From Sergeia podlipaevii (Eukaryota; Euglenozoa; Kinetoplastea; Trypanosomatida; Trypanosomatidae), in NCBI GenBank assembly GCA_030849805.1, contig JASANZ010002090.1, positions 1-44,112 on the forward strand: a stretch of 44,112 nucleotides of DNA, written 5' to 3'. Numbering within the stretch: the stretch's first letter is position 1; each line of letters starts with the position of its first letter. Shown here piece after piece: positions 30,901 to 40,181 of the stretch. A program made the position numbers and the translations under genes. The notes under the pieces are model-generated. The model saw nothing but the letters and a program-made list of their open reading frames with translations, had not been told where the DNA came from and did no database searches.

Positions 30901-31015
30901 CCCCAAACTGGCCCCGGCCTACACGGTCGTCCATATCGTAGGTGATGGCAGGCCCCGCGCCTGACCGTCCCAGGCGAACAATGCGCGATTGGCGCGGGGT
31001 GTTCTGTGAGGACAT
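27971..31015 (-). CDS. Ser/Thr protein kinase with DLG motif and loop insertions
   Basis: A 1014-residue protein with an N-terminal kinase domain (about 26-421). Visible elements: glycine loop VGRGQFGVVYKG (32-43), ATP lysine K55 (VAVKVF), helix C glutamate E136, catalytic loop HRDIKPAN (224-231, base D226), metal motif DLG (248-250, where most kinases have DFG) and APE-like GTPMYMSPE (325-333). Catalytic residues are intact, so it should be active. Two insertions stand out: a Gly/Ala/Thr-rich loop of about 65 residues before helix C (63-130) and about 70 residues in the activation segment (254-322). After an acidic Thr/Val-rich linker (about 425-670), the C-terminus is helical (about 685-760, 808-842) with Gln/Arg-rich heptads at the end. 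The layout, N-terminal kinase plus a helical C-terminus, resembles ATG1/ULK kinases, but that is a weak inference; a NEK-like or lineage-specific kinase is the alternative. Confidence 0.95.
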   Translation of the reverse strand: MSSQNTPRQSRIVRLGRSGAGPAITYDMDDRVGRGQFGVVYKGRVAGSNEIVAVKVFHDPLTRVGSSGSGGGTQSVHAMQGSNMPDNAPPCTGENTTTTTTTAAAAGGGGGGAAGGGGGGGGGSHESKQVPVYPSEVDILNRLKKFNCPNILRVHSMYKQRDSSKRHNEQFRGIQYVIASEFCAGGDLKQLIHSRGSLPFPITRSFIYQLANALWLFKANKIIHRDIKPANLLLSDTNLEEAVLTVADLGMAKRAVSHRGEHGGSSNSSGATAIAAGESVGGVGLQHVGAVGPSTSVVMPLGSGSAAAAERFEDTEYNLFQSELGTPMYMSPERLMGKSYGYDADVYSAGMVLFEMLTGNPVRARDRTQLLVAVPNAIEELKHRHQAEGIPLWLDLLEGMTASDPARRLSVERVLRHRWFSEEEGPPLPPLTIPLPELLPAAAAVVVVTTATTSAVDAPSSPPVEAQEDGDSTSDKEKEVEGGEGQEQRTIPSFFSHPTTTTTTTAPAAAAAHTVATIDIAIDEGVAMACQRDAAVPPLESCTEEKEREEEGRVSEEQLVVATEAPEKGIDRSVSHHSVSVAEEKKKTEQHAERDHTDTNNASSSAFGSDNIDRASERWSVIMVAEVTTLVITRNQRTTDPQAAGDGTRCSCLASSTHTALLSHRPLHASEQEPLPPNCNLRILTYATRAYVSSIVAYLAHEHRHQRWRESIIPLLCLAEQLYHAGYAQFVTELQASPWEEGTAAAQLKRVWQSQLAALQALKKDNATYTPHAQNNRSSSHDCSALAPADRAEDSHVDGAAWSSTADSRYFASAELLFNTAMDALKADALAELAVLYAAPETTIGREVSFPSGYDFNVKTSNTHSHSQGEAEDPWRRWSLALDTHGNAAATTCSSRATALLRVLLQQVVLTEGEVGLLPLSRCTSRLGLDELAGSAGSGEQQRVDIGCVFVLHVPLLPLLAAQDVAKVKKVLAYAVQRVQAQERQQQQQRLRERQQQLRQPRSLQFKPELETFL

Positions 31016-31057
31016 CCCCCCAATCTTCTTTTGCTTTTCTTCCGTCTCCAGCCCTTT

Positions 31058-31090
31058 CTGTTTTGTCGGAAGTAAAAAAAAAAAAGCAGA
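31058..31090 (-). promoter_or_regulatory. candidate spliced-leader acceptor for the kinase gene
   Basis: The minus strand has a T-rich tract (about 31089-31070) followed by AG at 31059-31058, giving a leader of about 42 nt before the ATG. The first downstream AG rule favours this site; several AGs lie closer to the start. Confidence 0.45.
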
Positions 31091-32148
31091 ATACTTTGAA
31101 AGAAAAAAAAACGATTCACTAAAAAAAATTTAAAAGATTAAAAAAAAAAAAAGAGATCATTTAGAATGAGAAAACAGCAAAGAAAAGAAAAGACGGAAAT
31201 GTCACATCCGCGCAGCATTCATGTGCCACTCAATAACAACAATGAAATCTCTTCACGTGTATTCGTATTCATACAAACCCACTTTGGAGGGGGGGGTCTG
31301 ATGAATCACAAAAAAGTAAAGAAAAAAAAAAGAAGAGACAAGAAAGGAGAAAAGATAGTGCTTCGTTCCTTTCAATCTCTCTCTCTATCTCTTTCCCGTA
31401 CAATGACAAAAGAAGAATTTAGAAAATTCATTCGGTATGATAGTGAAATAAACAACCAGGGAAAAAGGAACTTTTTCTTTGTGTGCGCATGCATTTGTGT
31501 TTTTTTTATTTTTTTTATTTTTTAGAAAAAAAATAATAATAAGAAAAGTAGTGTTAAGAAGAATGAATTCTTTCTTTTTGTTTCGGATTTTTTTTCTTTT
31601 GCTTTCTTTCTTTCTTCGCCTCAATATGTACGTGCGTGGAAGCATCACGCGTAGGTACACACTTGCGCAGTCATTTTGCATGTAGCACACACGCACACAC
31701 ATGTGAGCATATAAGAGCACACATCACGATACAGAAAAAAATGCACCTTTTTTCTTTTTTTAAAGACTACATAACTGAAAAGACCAAATGAAGACGTAGA
31801 CCATTTTTCTTCGCTATGTTCCTATTTTTTCCCTTTGGGGAGAAAAAAAAAACAGAAAGAAAAAGAAAATGAAGGGTCGTCTCGAAAACAATTCAAAGAT
31901 TAATCCAGCGACACTCCCCCGCCACTGAAGACTTGTCTTTCTCAAGACCCCTTTTTCCCTCCCCCCTCCCACCCCCCAAAAAAAAGCGCCTTGCCTGCAC
32001 TTTCAAAGGAGGGGGGAAATGGAGAGTAAATAAGCAGTTGCACGTTTCCCCTAGCTACATGAGAATGCCAGGAGTCCATAGTTGTAACCTCAGAGTCTGT
32101 ACTGTGTCTGTGTGTGTATGCGTACATGTACATGAATGTATGTACGTC

Positions 32149-32151
<3 letters not shown>

Positions 32152-32185
<34 letters not shown>
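32152..32185. repeat. (AT)17 microsatellite
   Basis: An uninterrupted AT run of about 34 bases in the long spacer, preceded by a TG/TA-rich stretch. Confidence 0.95.
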
Positions 32186-32187
<2 letters not shown>

Positions 32188-33587
32188 TTTCTGGCTTTTT
32201 TTTTCCTTCCTTCATATTATTCTTCCTCTCTCTTTCTCTCATCCTACCTCACATTTTCCGTTTCTTACTCGCAGCCAACGGCCAAAACTATATAGTTGCC
32301 TACACACACTCCTTCAAATCCATAGCAATGCAGACACCTCACACCACATCATCATCACGCCTTTTTTTTTATTCGTCACAATCATAAATAGTAATCAACT
32401 TAAGTCCATTCATGTAGTCAGCCATTGGCAGCAGCAAAACAGATGACTAGTACATAGAAAAAAAAATGGAAAAAAAAAATGGAAAACGACAACGACAACA
32501 ACATAAGCGCACAGATACGCATACGCGCACACACACACAAAAAAAAAGACAATAAAAGTAGCAACCGTCAACGTCCCATCTAACCAACGCAAATCATCAT
32601 CATAATAATAATAATAATAATAAAAGCAAAACAAATATATATTTTTAAGTGATAAACCCGAATGTAGAGTTGGCACAACAATATCCTTTCAATACCACGT
32701 GGAGTAGCCCCGCCTTCTCGCACTCTTGCTCCCCCTATCCACATATCTCGCCATCTCACTATATGTATTCTCATTCCATTCCAAAGAACTTTACAGTGTG
32801 CGCTCCTCTCGCTCTTTCTTTATCATCCTTAAGTAATTCTTTTTCAGTTTTTTTTTCCTTTTCATTTCTTTCGGCTGTTTGCTTTTTGTTGTTGTTGATG
32901 CTTTTTCTTCCTCCATATCGCATGCAGCAAATGCGAAAGGGGCGGGAATATAAAAAATTTAAAAAAGGTAAAAAGAAAACAATAGACAAGCAGATAAACC
33001 AACTACCATGAAGGTACCTTTATGACTTCAATTTTTTTTTTCTCGTCATTCTTCGTCGTCCTTGACGCAAACAATTTTGTTGGGTAAGCACACATATATC
33101 AGTTGCGCTTGCCTCTTCTAATATAATGTAATTTGTAATTATTTTTTTCTTTTTTTTTCTCTTCTAAATCAACAACAATGAGTACAACGTATGCATCACA
33201 TTTCCTTGGCATGCTCGCGTACAGTAGAGGCGGGAAGAGGATAAGAAAAAAAAAAAGAAGCATGAAGAAACGCAAGAGAAGGAGGGAAGGGGGGGGGAGG
33301 AGGGACAGGGGAAGGCTCAGCACAATAGTAACTGCCGGCACAACAACAACAACAAAAATAAAAAGCAGCAGCCTTACCTGCACGCAAAAAAAAAGTCTGG
33401 TAGTACGTCGCTCCCACCTCCTTCCCTTCCATTCACCCCCCCCCCCTTGTTTTATCATTCTAACACCATATTTGGGGGGAAAAAAAAAAAGCAAATATCA
33501 GCTAAAAAAAAAAAACTCATCCCTCTTCCTTTATAAATATATGAAGCTCCACAGTACTCTGACCACAAGGGAAGAAACTCGCACACG

Positions 33588-36500
33588 CTATACGAAAACA
33601 TCTCTAGGAAACGGTCCATCAAGGTGCTCCGTCCATTTGCTTTCCAACAAGCAGATAGCATCCATGCAGTAGTGTATCATCTCCTCCGCCTTCTCCCTAT
33701 CCGCGGGTAAGCTATCCGCATCCGCATCCGACTGCACCAAAACGTTCTCGCTGTACGCCTTGAGCAGAAACAGTCCCTGAAACGTGAACTCCATCACGCG
33801 ACGCAGCTGGGTGGGAATATGGTCAATGTCTTTAAACTTTGTCTGCAAGTGATCGCAGCGCTCCTTCCTGGTAGTGCAGTTATTCTCGTAGTCGCTCGGG
33901 AACACCAAGACGTAGTGAAGCAGCAGCCCACCAATGGTGGAGGGCACCTCGTTGAAGGGAAGGTACTGCGCGAAGGAGGCAAAGTCAGGGAGAGTGCAGT
34001 CGCTGTGCCCGCCGAGAAACACACAGGCGGACATCACCTCCATCAGTTCACGCAGATGCCTAATGGACTCGCGCACAATAACAGAGAAGGAGCACAGATA
34101 ACGGCTGTACACCGGCGCCCACTCAAAGTTAGGAGGATTGCTGCTGTAAATGTCCTTGCAGTAGGGGATCGACAAGAGGCAGGCGATGCGACTGGCGAGA
34201 AGAATCTCGGGGTTCTCCTCATCGCACACCTCGATCTCATTTACGCCCATCATACTCGTGGGGATGTACCGGCATGGGTCCGCCGTAAGCACCTTCAGGC
34301 GCACTAGCTCCATCATACACAGCAAACCTCCCTGAAAGTCCAGGGCGCAGTGATTAAGCGAGTGAAGCAGCAGGTTTGCAAAGGTAACCTCTGGCATGAT
34401 GGCCACATCCTCATCCTGCGCCACATCTTCACGTCCTCCGTTCGGCACCATCATCATCCCCACCTGACCCTCTTGCATAGAAATCATGTTGCCATTCTGG
34501 CCATACCGCATGTCCTCAGGCAAGTCGCCCATGTAGTTTGTGACAACGGCGCCAATAGGAGCCTCGCCCATCATCTGCATACCGTCCTGCATCATCACCA
34601 TCATAGAGCCCTCTTCCTCCTCGGAAGCCTTGTTTGGATGTGAGAAGTATCCCAAGAAGTCAAATGCCTTGAGCAGGATCGCCAGGAAGGTCTGCGCGCG
34701 GCCGCGGTACAACAGCACAGGGCCCTCTAACCCGTCTACAGGCACAATCTCGTGTGCCGGCACACACATGGTGTGAGAGTTCAGTGACAGCACCATGGTA
34801 ATGTTGATCTCTGACAGGTTGTTTTCGTCCAAACTAGCGCACTGCGGGTCTTCACCGATGCGCCACTCGTCCAGGTAGATCACGCATGATGGCTTGGTCA
34901 CCTGGGTGAGAATCTCCTCAAACCAGCGCACCCACGAAAGACTCTCCATGCGACTCTGATACAGTTCACTACCAATGTCGCAGATGAGCTGGTAGACCGT
35001 CTGCCCGCGTAGGGAAACGAGACTATCAAGATGATGATGGAAGTCCTGCGAGTCTGCCACAGGTAGCTCATCGCGGAAGTACGATTGTGTAATGATAGTC
35101 ATGAGGCTCACGGAAAGCAAACCAGTGAACTGGAAGAAAAAGAGAGACAAGGGAGCAGGGTTGCCAAAGATGGAGGAGATGTTCTGGGTGATGTCAGCGT
35201 CTGTGGCGGAAGGGTCCAGCACACGACGGAAGTACACAAGCGGGGAGTCCGGGGTGCGCTTGGAGAAGACGAGGCTATAGCGTACGAAGCATCTCCCCTT
35301 AGTGTGCTTCACCATTGAGAGGCCATCGCGATCTGTGGAGGAGCTGACGGCCTCAAAGTACTTGGCCAAGGTGCCGTAGCGTGGTTCCTTCGCAGATAGC
35401 TCTGCGTACAGTTCCTCTGTGGAGGCCGCGATGCTGGCACGACCCGCAGAAAGGGCAGGGTGCGTAGCGGTGAGAAGGCCCAAGTCCAGAAACCGCTCCC
35501 CAGCCGCTTCAAGACTGGCCCCCTTCTCAGGACCAACGTAGTCTGGGAACAAACTGCGAAGCACATCTGCGCGGTCGTAGTAGGTGACCATCTTGGTATC
35601 TGCGTCAATATTCACGATGAGCTCCATATCATTATAGGGCACCATGAGCATCTCAGACGGGCCCATAAGCAGCTGTACCTCGCCCTCCTTGTGTAAGGCA
35701 GCCATCTGGCACCAGCTAAGGAACGGCGCCGTGATCGTGGACACGTTCAGTTGGGTGCGCAAGAAGCGCTGTACCGCCATGAGGATGTCCTCGCGGATAG
35801 CGGTAAAAGTTTCAAAGGCGCTGCCGACCTCATTAGAAAGGGGCAGTTCGCCCTCTGTCAGCTTTCGCCACACTATGTCGCGCGCCACGAGCTCCTCGTT
35901 GCTCGCAATGAAGGCCTCCACGTCGCCACCAACGCCCATGCCAGTGAAAACCCAGACAGGCTCCAGGTTGAGTGCTCGCATTCCCTTTACGTTATCGTTG
36001 ACAAGAACCGTCAGCAGATCCGGCAGAGGGGAGTGTAAAAACCAAAGTGGGTCTAACTCCTGCAATCGTCCTTGTAGCATGCTGATCATCTCGTTGGCAT
36101 CAATGGCGATATTAAGCGGCCCAACCGTCTTGGAATTGCATCTGTCCTTTAAAAACTCTGAAAGCGGTGCGGTTTTAGAAAGAGGGCGGCTACGTATAAA
36201 GTCGTTAAGACTCTGGCGAGGGATGTTGGCGATATCGGGTTCTGCCTGTGGGTGTGGAGACACGTTCGACAAAGGGTCGTACATGTCCATCGGAAGCATC
36301 GGGGGTGGCATCATGCCTCCAGGATGCTGCGGCTGTTGCATCTGCCGGTGTTGTGGAATACCCATGTGACCACCGCCCATGTGTGGTCCGGTCATGGGAC
36401 CACCTTGCATGTTCATCATAGGCTGCTGCAGCGGCGGCATGGGAGGCGGAAGCAGAGGGCCTCCACCAGGTTGCTGTGGTTGCTGAGGCATCATCGGGCC

Positions 36501-38099
36501 GCCCCTTCCGCCGCCCTGTTGCTGTCCTTGGGGATGACGGTTCATCATGGGGCCTTGCATTCCCGGCGGAGGCGGGACGTGAGGGCCACCGCTGCGGCTG
36601 CCCATGTTAGAGAGAGGCATGCCAGGTCCAGAGAACTGGCCTTGTGAGGGTGGCTGCTGTTGCTGCTGCATAGGAGGAGGGGTGTTCCAGTCCATCGGCC
36701 CGCTATTGTTGTTGTTGTTGCCGCCGCGCATGTTCCCGCTACCGCCGTTCATCATGCCCCTGCCACCACTACCACCGTGCTGCTGCTGCATCGGCTGCTG
36801 TGACTGCATAGGCATCCCAGGATTCATAGGTCCTGACTGCTGCATGGGGGGAGGAGGAGGGGGATACATGTTGTTACCGCTCGGACTGCCACCTCGCATA
36901 TCATCGGGGCTACCGTAGTAGCCCAAGTTGTTGTTGTTGTAGCCTTCTCCCCCTCCCATGTGCTGTTGTCCAGGGGGAGGCATCATGCCGCTGTTCCGTC
37001 CGCCACTGCCGCCTTGCTGCTGTTGGTGGTGGTTAGGGCTGCCGACGTAGCTGGTGTTGTTGCTGCTATACCCGCCGCCTCTGCCCTGCTGCTGCTGCGG
37101 CGGCGGCTGGGGCATGACGGAATTGGGAGAGCGATAGTTCCCGCCTTGCTGCTGCTGCTGCTGCATGGGCGGGGGCGGGGGTGGGGGGCTGTTGTTCATC
37201 TCCATGCCGTACCCGCTGCTGCTATCCGTGCGCATTGGTGGTGACAAAGGTCCTCCCATATTTCCCACACCTCCTGAGTAACCTGGAGAAGGATCCATCT
37301 GGGCTGCTGGGTGCGGCGGTGGCGGTGCGGAACCGCGCATGCTGCCGCCGCCAGCTCCAGGACCATTGTTGTACATTGGCCCTGGAGGTGGTGGGGCATT
37401 CCCCATCATCTGATTGGGATAGTATCCGCCGCCTTGCTGTGGCTTCTGCGGATGCATGCTATTGTTTGGTGACGGTCCAGGGGTGCGTATACGCCTGCCC
37501 TGTTGCTGTTGCTGAGATGGTGGCTGTTGGGGATAAGGAGAGCCGTGTTGCTGCTGCTGCTGTGACGGATGTTGCTGCTGAGGAGGAGGGGGCGGAGGCG
37601 GAGGCATCATCGGCTGCTGGTAGCCATCGTTCATTCCGTCATTGTTGTTGTAGTAGCCACCGCGGTCCTGGGGAGGCATCATCGGACCATTGTTGTTGCC
37701 CCCGCCATTGTACCCGCCACCATAGTCATTGTAGCTAGTGTTATTGCTATTCCCATTGGACCAATTGTTGTTGTTGCTGCCACCAGGAGGAGGTGGAGGT
37801 AGCGCGCTCGAAGCCCCACTTGCGCCGCCGCCGCCATAGTGCTGATGATGCTGATGATGAAAAGAATGCAAGTTCGGGGGTACATTCGGGGGTGGGATGT
37901 GATGCTGATGTGGCTGCTGGTATCCACCACCACCACCAGCTCCTCCTCGTTGCGGTATAGGGGGCTGTTGCTGCTGCTGCTGCTGCTGTTGCTGCGGAGG
38001 AGGAGGAGGAGGAGGAGCTTGTTGCTGCTGTTGTTGCTGCTGCTGTCGTGTCGCCACAGACTGCTGTGGTGCCTGGCCTCGATTGTTCCTAGGAGGCAT
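33588..38099 (-). CDS. MKT1L: MKT1-like post-transcriptional regulator with Q/P/N/G-rich N-terminus
   Basis: A 1503-residue protein. Residues 1 to about 605 are low complexity: Gln, Pro, Asn, Gly and Met runs of a prion-like kind. From about 620 the sequence becomes ordered: SLNDFIRSRPLSKTAPLSEF, then an XPG/PIN-type N region with LNIAIDANEMISML (about 660) and LNLEPVWVFTGMG, then the long C-terminal part typical of MKT1 (MKT1_N and MKT1_C Pfam families, by recall). In yeast Mkt1 works with Pbp1; in Trypanosoma brucei MKT1 binds PBP1, LSM12 and XAC1 and raises mRNA stability and translation when tethered, and a second protein, MKT1L, has a long Gln-rich N-terminal extension. The extension here, and the adjacent MetRS gene (my recollection is that T. 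brucei has the same pair), point to MKT1L and not MKT1. Nuclease activity is not expected. Start is the first ATG; stop is TAG. Confidence 0.9.
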   Translation of the reverse strand: MPPRNNRGQAPQQSVATRQQQQQQQQQAPPPPPPPQQQQQQQQQQPPIPQRGGAGGGGGYQQPHQHHIPPPNVPPNLHSFHHQHHQHYGGGGASGASSALPPPPPGGSNNNNWSNGNSNNTSYNDYGGGYNGGGNNNGPMMPPQDRGGYYNNNDGMNDGYQQPMMPPPPPPPPQQQHPSQQQQQHGSPYPQQPPSQQQQQGRRIRTPGPSPNNSMHPQKPQQGGGYYPNQMMGNAPPPPGPMYNNGPGAGGGSMRGSAPPPPHPAAQMDPSPGYSGGVGNMGGPLSPPMRTDSSSGYGMEMNNSPPPPPPPMQQQQQQGGNYRSPNSVMPQPPPQQQQGRGGGYSSNNTSYVGSPNHHQQQQGGSGGRNSGMMPPPGQQHMGGGEGYNNNNLGYYGSPDDMRGGSPSGNNMYPPPPPPMQQSGPMNPGMPMQSQQPMQQQHGGSGGRGMMNGGSGNMRGGNNNNNSGPMDWNTPPPMQQQQQPPSQGQFSGPGMPLSNMGSRSGGPHVPPPPGMQGPMMNRHPQGQQQGGGRGGPMMPQQPQQPGGGPLLPPPMPPLQQPMMNMQGGPMTGPHMGGGHMGIPQHRQMQQPQHPGGMMPPPMLPMDMYDPLSNVSPHPQAEPDIANIPRQSLNDFIRSRPLSKTAPLSEFLKDRCNSKTVGPLNIAIDANEMISMLQGRLQELDPLWFLHSPLPDLLTVLVNDNVKGMRALNLEPVWVFTGMGVGGDVEAFIASNEELVARDIVWRKLTEGELPLSNEVGSAFETFTAIREDILMAVQRFLRTQLNVSTITAPFLSWCQMAALHKEGEVQLLMGPSEMLMVPYNDMELIVNIDADTKMVTYYDRADVLRSLFPDYVGPEKGASLEAAGERFLDLGLLTATHPALSAGRASIAASTEELYAELSAKEPRYGTLAKYFEAVSSSTDRDGLSMVKHTKGRCFVRYSLVFSKRTPDSPLVYFRRVLDPSATDADITQNISSIFGNPAPLSLFFFQFTGLLSVSLMTIITQSYFRDELPVADSQDFHHHLDSLVSLRGQTVYQLICDIGSELYQSRMESLSWVRWFEEILTQVTKPSCVIYLDEWRIGEDPQCASLDENNLSEINITMVLSLNSHTMCVPAHEIVPVDGLEGPVLLYRGRAQTFLAILLKAFDFLGYFSHPNKASEEEEGSMMVMMQDGMQMMGEAPIGAVVTNYMGDLPEDMRYGQNGNMISMQEGQVGMMMVPNGGREDVAQDEDVAIMPEVTFANLLLHSLNHCALDFQGGLLCMMELVRLKVLTADPCRYIPTSMMGVNEIEVCDEENPEILLASRIACLLSIPYCKDIYSSNPPNFEWAPVYSRYLCSFSVIVRESIRHLRELMEVMSACVFLGGHSDCTLPDFASFAQYLPFNEVPSTIGGLLLHYVLVFPSDYENNCTTRKERCDHLQTKFKDIDHIPTQLRRVMEFTFQGLFLLKAYSENVLVQSDADADSLPADREKAEEMIHYCMDAICLLESKWTEHLDGPFPRDVFV
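36300..38090 (-). repeat. low-complexity CAG/CAA/CCN/GGN region inside MKT1L
   Basis: About 600 codons made largely of Gln, Pro, Gly, Asn and Met runs, visible on the plus strand as CTG/TTG, GGN and CAT/ATC trinucleotide clusters (for example near 37969-38047). It codes the predicted disordered N-terminus. Such trinucleotide tracts are prone to length change. Confidence 0.9.
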
Positions 38100-38427
38100 T
38101 GGGAATGAAATACAATGTATGTATTATGTTTGAGGTGTAGCAAGTACGTCCTAATTCTTTCTTCCGATGTTCAAGAAGAATTCAATTCTTTTTTTTTCTC
38201 TTTCTTTTGCCACTAGTAGTGCGAGTATCTTTCTCCGTGCCTTTGTTGCTGCTGATGTCTGTTCTTTTAACAAAGAATAAATAATAACAATAATAACAAT
38301 AACAATAAAAAATATATATATAAATAAAATAAAAACGGGTAACAACAGGAGAGTTTTCCCTTTCGTTGTTCTTCCTTTCTTTGAGAGACCGACTACAAAT
38401 ATCACTCAAGTGCCTTTGAGAGTTTCT

Positions 38428-38432
<5 letters not shown>

Positions 38433-38482
<50 letters not shown>
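38433..38482. repeat. (TG)25 / (CA)25 microsatellite upstream of MKT1L
   Basis: A perfect 50-base dinucleotide run, CA on the coding strand, 334 nt upstream of the MKT1L start codon. It is the same dinucleotide and orientation as the larger repeat before METAP2. Confidence 0.95.
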
Positions 38483-38484
<2 letters not shown>

Positions 38485-39821
38485 CCCTTGTCAGTTGATC
38501 CTTACAATTCCGTGTGGACAAGCAGAGAGGCTAATATACTTGTATAAAAATATCAACTCTCTCTCTCTCTCTCTCAAAGGAAAAAAAAGGGGGGACTTTC
38601 TGTACGGTTGCTATGCTCTCTCTTCTTTCTCTTCTTCTTCTCCTCCTTTTCTTCTGTTTGCACTTCACAAACAAAGATAAAAAAATGATAAAAAATGCCA
38701 AAACAGTATAGGGAGGGGGGAAAAAAGAAAGGTCAAAAGGGGGTAGTAAGACACTAGTACAATTAGGTATTTATGTGCGTAAGGCAAAGAGTGGAAACGA
38801 AGTGATACGAATGTCCCTTTCCTCGCTACTGCTGTTGTTGCAGATTCCCTTTTTTTTTTTAAGCGGGGTATGTGAATGGAGTGACAAAAGGAAGAAAAAA
38901 AAAGACAACGAAAGAAAAAGACAAAAAAAAAACTGCTCTAGATCTTTCACCGTATGTACGTGCTTAAACTAGGTATGGATTCGTTTCGCTGCTAAACACT
39001 AGCAAAATGCAAGCAGAGAAATGAGAAAAAAAAAAAAACTGAGCCGAAATCAAGAGAAAAAAAGGCTCTTCCTTCTTTCTTGTTCGTTTAGAGAAAAAAG
39101 AAGGTTGTTGCCTTCTCACTATTTCAGCGAGTCTCTCCTATTTCCTTCCCTCTCTTTTTCCAAAAAAGGGGTGCACACGGACACACAGGACAAGGTAGTG
39201 CTACACAAAGTTGTAATTAATAAATAAATAAATTGACTAACAGTCGGTCAGAAACGAATAGAGGCTCCCTCGTGTGTGGTTCGACGCGACAATATCTCTA
39301 TCTTCTTTTTCTTTCTTCTTCCCCTTCTGATGCAAATGACAACAAAACAAAACAAAAAAGTGAAGTCGTAGGTACAATAGTGGTGACCAGCTCGATGAAG
39401 GGCAGACACACACACACGCGTATATCAGAAAGTTTCTTTGAAACAATGACAACCAGAAAGAAAAAGAAATGAAGAAAAAAAAAGTAACTTTATAATAATA
39501 AAAAAGAATAGCAAAAAAAGAATAGTTGCTGATAAACAAGTGTACAGAGAAGCTACGTAGATATCTGCTTGTTGTTTTATTTTCCTCTGAGGGGAAACAA
39601 AACAGGCAAGTGAACTATAACTACGCACGCGTCAAAAAGGAAGGGGAGGGAAGCAATAGAGAGGGGGAAAAAGAAAAGAAAAGAATGATGTGTTAGAGGT
39701 CACAAGTAAAGTGGATCTTGTCCTCTGTATATTTGACGTATATATATATATACCTTTTTCGTCTCTCTTGTTCTCCTTTTTTTTCTTCTTCTTTGTTGGG
39801 TGATGTGTGACAGTGCCCAAT

Positions 39822-39893
39822 CTTCTAGTTCTATATGTTTCTTTTTTTCGTTTTTGTCTCCCCTCAAAAATAAAAAAAAATAAAAACTAGAAG
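39822..39893. repeat. inverted repeat, 9-bp arms, in the MetRS-MKT1L spacer
   Basis: Arms CTTCTAGTT (39822-39830) and AACTAGAAG (39885-39893) are perfectly complementary and separated by 54 nt of T- and A-rich sequence that could itself pair, extending the stem. It could be a 3' UTR structure of the MetRS transcript; function unknown. Confidence 0.5.
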
Positions 39894-40148
39894 GGCCAGT
39901 GCCTACAGTTTGCGTTGGGGTAAGGTGCTTTGCTATATGTGTTGTTTTACTCCCTATTTTTCTTTATTTTTTTTCTCTCGTTTTTTCCTCAAGCTATTCT
40001 TTGTTGTTTGTTATGTGTGTTTGCTAATTAGTATTCCTTTTCCTTTTTTTTTCCTATAGTACAGCTTTCTGTGTATGTGTGTGGTATGCGGTGGTAAGAA
40101 AAGAAACTACTTCAGCGTAGACTAGAGTTCTCCTTTCTCTCTCTCTTT

Positions 40149-40181
40149 CCTTTTTTTGTGTGTGTGAAAACACAAAAAAGG
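40149..40181. repeat. short hairpin, 11-bp stem with one bulge
   Basis: CCTTTTTTTGTG (40149-40160) pairs with CACAAAAAAGG (40171-40181) around a 10-nt loop, with one extra T in one arm. It lies in the presumed MetRS 3' UTR. The chance of such a hairpin in this A/T-run-rich spacer is not small. Confidence 0.45.

Larger units (their letters stand above)
31016..33587. other. 2.6 kb intergenic spacer, MKT1-like gene to kinase gene
   Basis: AT-rich spacer with long A and T runs, a TA repeat at 32152-32185, an AAT/ATA-rich stretch near 32600-32622, and several G and C runs (about 31290-31297, 31961-32016, 33288-33300, 33436-33446, 33474-33479). It should include the 3' UTR of the MKT1-like gene. 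I find no supported gene. The G/C runs can pair and are described as findings. Confidence 0.6.

Noticed and set aside
39270..39295. A tRNA-like B box (GGTTCGA) in the MetRS-MKT1L spacer
   Set aside because: The rest of the box does not match, and no 7-bp acceptor stem or A box could be placed around it.
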